Positions 55,443-64,000 of a stretch of 64,000 bases of DNA are shown one piece after another. The notes beneath the pieces are model-generated. The model saw nothing but the letters and a program-made list of their open reading frames with translations. It was not told the DNA's origin and searched no databases. Position 1 is the first letter of the stretch, and the number at the start of each line of letters is the position of its first letter. The DNA lies in the NCBI GenBank assembly GCA_004764695.1, contig SMSO01000032.1, positions 3,330,983-3,394,982 on the forward strand, read 5' to 3'. Position numbers and translations under genes: made by a program. The stretch is from Schizochytrium sp. TIO01. Taxonomy: Eukaryota > Sar > Bigyra > Thraustochytrida > Thraustochytriidae.

Positions 55443-55784
55443 CTAGTTTCGTACAGAGCATCCAATCGTCCTCAGATCCACCATGAATGCATGCATACAT
55501 TGCATGCATGTATGAATGGATGGATGGATATTGTCTGTTCCTATGTCCTCTGACCATTCAAGAGTCACCATGAGCTCTTCCAAAGCGCCGCTGGGGAGGG
55601 TTTCGCCGTCCATCTGAAGGCCCAAATTAGCAAGCAAGCCAACCGAATGCCATTGTAAATGCAGTTGTAAATGCCATTCATTGCGAATATCCGCGATGAT
55701 CGATTCTTCAACCAACCATTCGATCGCCGTCGAATCGTTTCTGGCCGTCGGCTCGCAGACGCCGCCCTGCGCCGCAGGGTGGTT
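55443..55784 (-). other. coding-like fragment, possible exon
   Basis: The minus frame between a TGA near 55785 and a stop at 55443 reads STAIEWLVEESIIADIRNEW and then VGLLANLGLQMDGETLPSG in its first two thirds. This has amphipathic, coding-like character. After WSEDIG it runs into a TCCA/TGCA microsatellite, so a splice donor would have to lie near 55545. No ATG starts the good part. A CGCAG acceptor-like site near 55770 could open it. Family unknown. Confidence 0.25.
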
Positions 55785-55921
55785 TCATCTGGCTCCCGCC
55801 GCGCTTCCACAGAGCGACGGCTTGGAGACCTTGGGGACAGCTGACCTCCTCCACCTCACGTGTCAAGCAAGGTCTCTCTCTTCACCTCCTTGGAGGAGGT
55901 CCGCCAAGATTCGAATCCTGA

Positions 55922-56197
<276 letters not shown>

Positions 56198-58389
56198 TGA
56201 GCTGCCTCCAGCTCGAGGAGCCTCGCAAATAGCGCGTGCTTCTCAGCCACGCTCCTCGGCGTCGCAAATAGCGCGTTGCTCGAGCTGCTTTTGGTGCGGA
56301 TGATCGTCGTTGGCGCCTTCGACCGAACAGGGTTTCAACAGGGCATTTCGAAATCGCTTTTGAATGTTTGTCTTGGACAAACCAGAGCAAACCAAACCAA
56401 ACCAAACCAGAGCAAACCAAACCAAGAGACGAAAGCGATGCTCTGAGAAAGACTTCAAAACCGCCACAGCAGAGCAGAATTATGAACGGAAGAGACTCGA
56501 GGCCAGGAAATGACCGTGAGCCGCGAAGTTAAGAGCTGTCCGAAGAATCGATGGCGCCAGTCACTGCGAACCTTAACGCCGCACTTCATCAGCGCAGGCA
56601 AGCCGCCAGAGGCGTTCAAGACGAGACACCTAGCTCGTCTACGATCAGGCAGGGAAACTGATCAAATATCGAAGCTTGCTTTTTTCGGGGGATTCTGACC
56701 GCTGCTCTTTCGATCCAAGTCTTTACTCGAATCGATCAATCCTTTCGATCAATCATTCAATTAATCCATCCATCTCTTTTTTGAATTTGAGTTTTTCGTT
56801 TCAATTTTATTTTTGTTCAATTTTATTTAATAAATAAACACATTTCAAACTTCGAACGTTTAACTTGTCCTGCGCGTTCCCAATAGCTGATCCCTTTGCT
56901 GGTTCTTCCCGCAGCAAAGCCATCTCCTGGGATCCTGAGAGGGCGCCAAAAGCTTTTGTCCAGAGGGCCCAGAGGGCATCTGCTTCTCAACTGAAAGACC
57001 CGCCCTTATAGCTACCCAGCGTGCCCCCATCAAGCGGATGAACAAGGCAGAGTAAGCAGTGAAAGTGCTTCTCAGGGGGTTGCTTGGGAACACTAGGCGT
57101 GAGAGGCTGCGGATTGCGCGACTTCTGGCCCCAGTGGAGAGCGAATCTAGTCAGGTGTGGAAGTGCACGCGGACGACGCGTGGTGTCCCGCTCTCTGCGC
57201 CACTTGAATATTATAGCAGGCAGGCACATTGGTACCTCCTACCAATTCAAAGAACAGAAGTCTGCTCATCGGCAGCAGTTGATTGCACCAAATAAAAACC
57301 CACGAGTTCCATTCTTGATTGAAGGTTGACTTACGTCCAAACCAAACCAAACCAAACAGCCTGGATTTGGATTTCTACGCCTGAAATGCGGCGCTCGGCA
57401 ATCATTGACGTTTGATGCTTTGCGAAAAAGAAAGAGACCTAGCGAACGGGTTTTTTATTTCTTTCGATTGTTCAATGCGAATGGTCGCAAATGAATGAAT
57501 GTCCAATGGAAGTGATGATGTTAGCAGCGCTCTGAATAGCGGTGGAATGTGTAATGGGTACATGAGTTGAAACTTTCGCGCTTCCTTTTCAGCGCGATTG
57601 AATGGAGGGCAGCTTCTTTTTTCTTCCTTGACCCTTTCTTTTGACCCATCCGTCAGTTCACGGAGTTTTCTTCCGCTTGCCCGTCTGCGCTTTGGAAGGA
57701 ACTGAAGAAAACCTGTTACCTACGGCTTTCAATCCTTCTTTCGATTGATTGTCTCCCGAAATCGAAGTTGAAGGCGAAACTGAAGTTGGAACCCGTCGTT
57801 GAGGCTGATTACTGGAGCGTCGAAAGCTTTCGTCTTCGGAGAAGGCACGAAGTGTTCTCAAACTATTTGAAGTTTTCTCTTTGCTTTTGCGTCTTTTTGC
57901 GTCTGTAATGCAGAACAGTTTTTCTGCTGCTGTCCTGAAGGAAGGAGAAACTTTCACGGAGAACCAACGTCATTCTATGTTTGGTTTCTCTTTTCTCTCC
58001 ATTTTGTGGACCATGCCATCTCACGTACTGATCAGTGGCGCAGTATAAAACATTCACTTATTTGATTTTATTCTGTAAGTATTTTGAATTTTGAAAAGAA
58101 AAAGGTGTTTATTTATTTTATTTTATTTTTATTTGCAAAAGTATTTAATTTTTATTTATTTTTAAGTAAAAGTGAAAAGAAGAAGCGATCCCCGGCGTCG
58201 TTTCCTTTGCATTGAGAACGTTTCGTTTGGTCTGTTTCCTTCTCCAAGCTTTGGCTCCTGTCGTTTCTCGATCTCTTCTCTGCATTCAGACGAAGTTCAT
58301 GGTCGACGATACAGCAGTCCGAATGTTAACAAAGGACGTGGCCACCCTTGCCACCCTGCCAACAAGTGAATGGATGAGTTGCTTAACCC

Positions 58390-58427
58390 ACTCACTCACT
58401 CACTCAGTCAGTCACTCACTCACTCAG
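58390..58427. repeat. CACT/CAGT tetranucleotide microsatellite
   Basis: About nine CACT or CAGT units. Confidence 0.85.
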
Positions 58428-58524
58428 AAATACAGAGCGCACGAGCGCCACCCTTCGAGTTAAGGCTCTTTTCCACCGCTCGAATTTCGAGCTTTTCTTG
58501 GGATTTTCGACTCGAGGCCAAATT

Positions 58525-58818
58525 TCACGAATCAAGGCGCTCGCGAAGCTTCTTCCGCAGAAGCTGACGGCGTAACGTGGAGTGGCAATCATCGCAGACT
58601 CGATTAGAGGGCGACCAGCCGTCACCTCGATGCTTGCGACACGCTGCTTGCGAATGCTTTTCTCGTGTGCTTCTTCTTCTTCGTTGTCTATCTGCTCGTT
58701 TGGTGGTATTGAGTTCCTCGCCGAGGTCATCATCGCCACTATTCTCGTGCCGCAGCTCACCTCTGGCGATATTGGCAACGAGCGAGGCATCGATTTTAGA
58801 AACCGGCACTGTAAATTC
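58525..58818 (-). other. coding-like fragment, possible last exon
   Basis: The minus frame reads VSKIDASLVANIARGELRHE near its start, then a basic stretch, and ends with a cysteine cluster (CRKHRGDGWSPSNRVCDDC) and a charged helix before the stop. There is no ATG. A polypyrimidine-poor but canonical TTTACAG near 58810 could be a 3' splice site. The cysteines could bind zinc. Unrecognised. Confidence 0.25.
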
Positions 58819-59214
58819 TCAGTTTGATCCCTCGAAATCAGCAACAAGCTTCGTGACCTTCAACTTTGAGCTCCAACTTGCACGAAGACCTTCAGCGCCT
58901 GATAAATAAATTCATTCTGGTTTCTCTGGGTGGATTGAGATTATTAGCTGCGAGTAATTTATGAATGAATGAATGAATGAATACATTCACAGATTTACGA
59001 TGCAGCATTAGACTTTCACGAGCATTCAAGAGAAAACCTTGCCTGGCGAAATGAAAATGAGCGTCATCATCGCCATTATCATCATCTCAGCGTACTGCAG
59101 CGCAGACTGTCCATGATTTGATTGATTCCCCGCATATTTGCAGTTCTTGTCGTCCTCCTCGTCACCACCTTCAAATTGGCTGCAGGCAGCGCCATTTCTG
59201 ATCGCCTCATCAGC

Positions 59215-59284
59215 AAACAAAACCAAACCAAACAAACAAAACAAACAAACAAACAAACAAACAAACGAACAAACAAACAACAAC
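59215..59284. repeat. AAAC tetranucleotide microsatellite
   Basis: About 15 AAAC-type units with a few AACC and AACG interruptions. Confidence 0.9.
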
Positions 59285-59543
59285 AAAAACGCGGTTGTCT
59301 TCGGCGGCTGGCGAGTTTCCGTCGGCGCCGACGCCGCGTGCGAATCAACAATCGATCGACCGCGCGTTCGCTCGCCCGAGATGCAACTTGCTGGTGCGAG
59401 CTTTCGCCTTTGGCTCGAGGTAAGTCCTCTTTCCGAAGCAGCGAGACGATCGAAGGAGAGAGAAACTCCATTTCACTTCATGCCGTTCACTTCGATCGAC
59501 CAATGATCACCCAACGCAACGCAGTCTCGGCTACGCGTGCTTC

Positions 59544-59707
<164 letters not shown>

Positions 59708-59925
59708 ATTTTTTTGTTTGTTTGTTGTTCTTCTTACTTACTTGCTTGCTGGCGACCCGAATCCGCGTCCGGCACCAGTGCTTCGCTTTGCTTTCGTTCA
59801 GATTGGCTGCAGCTGCCGTCGAAGAAGAAGAAGAAGCAGATACGCAGACTTCTGAACGGGTCCATACGGAGCGCGGGCTCCACGCGGCAAACGCGGCGAA
59901 CGGGAGAAGATTCGAAAAAGCAGCA

Positions 59926-59977
59926 CTTCTTTCTTTCTCTCTTTCTTTCTTTCTCTCTTTCTTTCTTTCTTTCTTTC
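59926..59977. repeat. interrupted TTTC tract
   Basis: About 12 TTTC units with CTCT interruptions, 220 bp downstream of the long tract. Confidence 0.9.
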
Positions 59978-60365
59978 CTTTGCTTGCTTGGTTTCCCTTG
60001 GTGGAATCCCGCCTTATTGCCTTCCTCTTCTCTCCCCAACATCTTTTGTTTATTTAGAGCTTCCTTTTTTGTATATTCTTTTTGCTTTTTAATTAATTAA
60101 TTAATTAGCTCCATTTTATTTAATTAAAAAAATACTCACAATGAAAACAACGTAATTGAAAAATGTTTTTTAATATACCTAGGTAGACCTAGATAGATCT
60201 ATCTATATAAGAAGAAGCGGCTTCCCTGTAAAGCAAGGACTTACAAGGCACATACTGCTTTCCGCCCCTTCTCCAGTAGACGCTATCAGGGCGAAGCGGA
60301 GGCGCTCGCGGCGAGGAAAGCCGCTGCTCTGAGCCAGAGAAACCTCGAGGAAGAAGATTCGATCA

Positions 60366-60408
60366 GCATGGCTGCATGGCCGCATGGCTGCATGGCCGCA
60401 TGGCTGGC
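60366..60408. repeat. GCATGGC repeat
   Basis: Five copies of GCATGGC alternating with T and C spacers, giving an 8-bp GCATGGC(T/C) periodicity. Confidence 0.85.
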
Positions 60409-61261
60409 TGAGACAGCGGAAGGCCTCGCGGGTCCTGGGCCCTCGAGGCGTAATTAGGGAGAAACAGCCATGAAGAAAAAAAAAAAGCGCAAATTCGCCA
60501 TAGAACGGAAAAGCTGAGACCGCACAGACTGGTTTCCGAAAGTCTGCCGAAGACGAGCTCTCGATTCTTTCGAGGCAAGTCAACGCAGGACACGCGAGTC
60601 GGTCTCGGCCAGAGGATCTCCAGGAGCCCGCTTGCGTTGATTGGTCTCTGCGAATTGGAGAACTCTGAGGCTTCGGAATGGGGGTGGTTGAAGGCGATGT
60701 GCTCTTGAAGAGTTGAAGCTTCTTTCTAAGTTTTCTTTCTCTCCGAGTCCCCTGTCAGAAATGAAAACCTTTTTAACATGTAAGTTTAGTTTAACTTTAA
60801 TTAAAATAATATTTTTAATTTTGTAAATACATGAATAAAATAGAATGAATGAAATGAAATGTAATGAAATGCAATGTTTGCTTTCAACTTGTGCTACGTT
60901 GAATCAGAGAAGAAGAAAATGGTTGGTTTGGCTAGCTTTGTTTGTTTGCTTGTTTGCTTGCTTTTCCTGTCGCTTCTGAAGCATAACGTAGGCTTTTCAA
61001 GCCCATCACCAGTGACGAAGGCCGAAGGGTTATTGTAAGAAGAAGACAAAGGAGGGGAACATTCGCTGGTAGGTAGCTAGGCAGTGGCTAGTCGGGCTTA
61101 CCGTACTTCTTGGAAAGTTCACATTCTCTGCACCTCCAACATCCACTCTTGTAAAGCACAGCAGCAGCAGCAGAAAGGTCCGGATAGAACAAGATCGCAT
61201 CCGACCGTCTCATTTTTAAAAGAAAGACAACGTACGATAACTGCGCTAGAATGCGGTGAGA

Positions 61262-61600
61262 TCACCAAACGAGGTAAGATATGATAAGAACTTGGAGGAT
61301 GCCAACGAAGCCTGATTTATTGCTCTTAGGGGACACAGATGGAACATCCCGAGTGGTGCCTACAGAGCGAAGCTGCCAATTAAAGGTCGCGTGGCCAGTC
61401 GCTTTTGTACGCTTTCGCAAAGATTGAAGGCTTTGTGGAGACTGGCGATGAGCCAAGAATTGGTGCCGGCACTTCGCTTTGGCTGTTTGTTGACTTGCCT
61501 TTGCTTGGCTTGTTTGTTTGTTTGCCTGATCTTGGTTGCGCCGTGACTTCATGGCGAAGGGTTGTGGCTTGAAGTTAGAAGACGCGCGGCGACCACCCAT
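61262..61600 (-). CDS. hypothetical basic protein, weak
   Basis: A 112-codon frame begins with ATG (MGGRRASSNFKPQPFAMKSR), is rich in Lys, Arg, Gln and Ser, and ends in a hydrophobic stretch (VGILQVLIISYLVW). Part of it covers a TTTG/CTTG-type repeat. No domain recognised. It would be the only TGA-terminated gene in the window, which weighs mildly against it. Confidence 0.22.
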   Translation of the reverse strand: MGGRRASSNFKPQPFAMKSRRNQDQANKQTSQAKASQQTAKAKCRHQFLAHRQSPQSLQSLRKRTKATGHATFNWQLRSVGTTRDVPSVSPKSNKSGFVGILQVLIISYLVW

Positions 61601-62541
61601 GCATCATGTACTCACTAACTATCCTAAATGACTTCATCCTTTTAAGCGATCAAGATTATTCGAAACTAAGGGAAATGGTTTTCTACACAGAGAGACCCGC
61701 ACACTGACAGCGCTTATTTCTTTGCATAGTCGTGGTTTTCTTTTCTTTCTTTCTTTCTTTTTCTTTCTTTATTTCTTCATTTTAAATATATTTATCCATT
61801 TTGATGTTTTAATAATAAATTTTTTTTAAAAAAATTAAAAATGATGATATGTTTGCTTTTGAAATTCGTGGTAGGTACCTAACTAGGCATAGGAACAATA
61901 AATGAAAGCCAAGTCTATGTTTTTCCAAAGAAAAATGATCATGGAACGTATGAAAATTGAAAGGACTGGAAAGTGCGCCAAAGGTCACTGCACGCACACT
62001 ATGACTCGGAAAAAGAGATTGAGGCCAACCTATACTTTAAGGGTGAGTCGCGTGCTTGTAAGCGATCTCTCTGATTCTTACAGTCTATGAGTGGATCGCT
62101 TATGCCGCTGCGAAGTTCCCAATGTTTATAGTTTCTTTCTTTTCGTGCTGTACAAAGTTCAAGTTAGGTTTTTCGACTTTTCATTATTTTCTAATTTTTT
62201 TAATATAAATAATATAGTAATAATAAAAATTGGGGGGAAATGGCAAGAAGAAAAGAAAAACTTTATTTGAAAAAGAAACGCGGACTCTACATAACCATAA
62301 TGAGGTACATCTGATAACAAGATAGCAAAAGACGCAGAGGCTCGTCGAAAGGCAAACCAGGATCAGCAAACCCAAAACTCGAACCTGGGGAAAGAAATAA
62401 AAGTAGAAACCAAACAAAGACTTCTTCTATATATCTGGTCTGCATCGCGAACTGATTGCCGTGCAGCAGAACCGAAACAGGTACAGTGTTTGCCCAACAA
62501 TAAGATAGAACAAGAAGCACACGCAAATCTATAGTTGCAAG

Positions 62542-64000
62542 ATGGCCACATTCACCCCCAAGGGCGTGGCAATTGGTTTTGGCCTCTTCGTCGGCATCCT
62601 CTTCTTTCTTTACTGGTTCCTTGTAGGCCTCGACCTTTTGGGTAATGCCTTCAAGCTCCTCGCTGGTGACTCTGCCGGCTCCCTCTTCGGATCTGTTGAT
62701 AACCCAGTTGCCGGTCTCATGGTCGGAATCCTTGCCACCGTTCTGGTTCAATCATCCTCGACCACCACCTCAATTATTGTTGCTGCTGCTGGTGCTGGCG
62801 TTCTGCCCGTTTCTACTGGTATTCCCATGGTTTTCGGTGCTAACATTGGTACCTCTGTGACCAACACAATTGTCTCCCTTGGTTTCGTAGGCGATCGCGA
62901 GCAGTACCGCCGTGGATTTGCCGGTGCCACTGTTCATGACATGTTTAACTACTTGAACGTGATCCTTTGGCTTCCTCTCGAGTGCATTACCTCAGCCATC
63001 AACCATGGTAACGGTGGTGTTCTCTACCTGCTCACTGCCGAAATTGCAAAGGGATTCTCTGCCTGCGAAGTTGACTGCGAAGACTGGGAAGGCCCTCTCA
63101 AGGTTATTACTGAGGCAATTGCAAAGAAGATTATCTCAGTCGATAAGGATGTAATCAAGGATTTCGCTTATGGTAAGCCTTCGATTGACCTTTGCACAGA
63201 GTTCCTCTGCACGATTCAATATGACTCCGAAGACAACCAGTGTGCTGATCACAAATTTAGCCAGAAGCGTTGTGCTGAGTCTGAGTACGCTGTCAAGGGC
63301 TGGTGTGGTGATGGTGAAAAGAAAGCCAAGGCTGCATTCAACTACTGCATTCGTGAATCCGCTGATGTACCGGTCTCACAAATTACTGTCAACCAATCTG
63401 CTTTGAATGGAGCTATTGAGCACTTTGAGTCTTACAAGCTTAACAAGGGTGGCTGTTTTTATGATGCTGGTCTTTCATCTACTGCAGCTGGCTGGGTTTC
63501 TCTCATCCTCTCCCTCACAATGCTTATTGTTTCCCTCCTCTGCATGGTTAAGCTTCTCGGTATTGCTATTCGCGGAACCGCCGAGGACGTCTTGAAAAAG
63601 GCGCTTAACATGAATGGATACCTCGCCATTGTTGTTGGCTGTGGTGTCACCATGTTTGTGCAGTCTTCTTCGATTACCACCTCTTCCCTTACCCCCCTCG
63701 TGGCCTTGGGCACTCTGTCCCTCGAGGGCATGCTTCCGCTTACGCTTGGTGCCAACATTGGTACCACGCTTACAGGTGTTCTTGCATCGCTTGTCGGATC
63801 GTCCGCTGATGGTTTTCAGCTTGCCATGTGCCACGTTTTCTTCAATGTCTTTGGAACCCTGCTCTTCTACCCGATTCCTCGCATTCGTGCACTCCCCTTG
63901 GGCGCTGCTCGTCGTCTTGGTGATTTGGCAGCCACCTTCAAGGCTTTCCCGATCTTCTACATCATTATGCTGTTTCTTTTCTACCCTGGATTCTTCCTCG
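62542..64000 (+). CDS. type II Na+/phosphate cotransporter (SLC34/NptA family), 3' truncated by window
   Basis: This membrane protein should import phosphate with sodium at the plasma membrane. The window shows the first 486 codons with no break; family members are about 550-650 residues, so the 3' end lies beyond the edge. Family hallmarks are the two inverted-repeat QSSS motifs, at 70-73 (VLVQSSSTTTS) and 374-377 (FVQSSSITTS). Each is followed by GANIGT (99-104 and 403-408), and they mark the substrate and sodium sites. Hydrophobic segments flank them. A central loop of about 135 residues (about 174-310) has roughly ten cysteines and is expected to be extracellular with disulphides. The start follows an in-frame TAG at 62506, in the context CAAGATGGCC. 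Confidence 0.93.
   Translation, partial: MATFTPKGVAIGFGLFVGILFFLYWFLVGLDLLGNAFKLLAGDSAGSLFGSVDNPVAGLMVGILATVLVQSSSTTTSIIVAAAGAGVLPVSTGIPMVFGANIGTSVTNTIVSLGFVGDREQYRRGFAGATVHDMFNYLNVILWLPLECITSAINHGNGGVLYLLTAEIAKGFSACEVDCEDWEGPLKVITEAIAKKIISVDKDVIKDFAYGKPSIDLCTEFLCTIQYDSEDNQCADHKFSQKRCAESEYAVKGWCGDGEKKAKAAFNYCIRESADVPVSQITVNQSALNGAIEHFESYKLNKGGCFYDAGLSSTAAGWVSLILSLTMLIVSLLCMVKLLGIAIRGTAEDVLKKALNMNGYLAIVVGCGVTMFVQSSSITTSSLTPLVALGTLSLEGMLPLTLGANIGTTLTGVLASLVGSSADGFQLAMCHVFFNVFGTLLFYPIPRIRALPLGAARRLGDLAATFKAFPIFYIIMLFLFYPGFFL

Overview
The window is eukaryotic nuclear DNA. The recognisable genes are single-exon, sit far apart, carry classical signal peptides, and are separated by AT-rich non-coding DNA with many microsatellites. 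Secreted proteins with very long Pro-Thr tetrapeptide linkers (QSPT, SNPT, LNPT), joined to PAN/Apple and von Willebrand A (vWA) domains, fit a stramenopile, for example a labyrinthulomycete/thraustochytrid. That assignment is inference; no rRNA or other marker is present to name the lineage.

Region 3.2-35.2 kb, all on the minus strand, holds a dispersed cluster of five paralogous secreted vWA proteins (3261-5579, 11624-13402, 17225-21709, 27144-28877, 34168-35238). Each has a signal peptide, one to three cysteine-rich PAN/Apple-like modules, a Pro-Thr spacer of very different length (almost none to about 1,000 residues) and a C-terminal vWA domain of about 206 residues. Two members also start with a beta-sandwich, lectin-like domain. 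The DNA between them holds degraded coding fragments, small tandem repeats and a piggyBac-like transposase gene (24864-26138). The cluster is best read as a fast-evolving set of extracellular adhesion or matrix proteins made by tandem duplication.

Region 35.2-45.6 kb has no gene I can identify, only short anonymous open frames and microsatellites. At 45.6-49.6 kb there are two convergent, well-supported genes: a SYLF (Ysc84-like) lipid/actin-binding protein with a Ser/Asn-rich tail (+), and a secreted or lysosomal GH30 glucosylceramidase (-).

Region 50-62.5 kb appears richer in G+C from about 52.2 kb. It is dominated by penta- and tetranucleotide tracts, including a TTTC tract of about 164 bp, a TCTGC tract and an ATTGC-based satellite. 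It has no confident gene, only a few coding-like fragments that might be exons.

The window ends inside a type II Na+/phosphate cotransporter (SLC34/NptA family) on the + strand, 62542 to the edge. Every well-supported gene whose end is visible stops with TAA or TAG.
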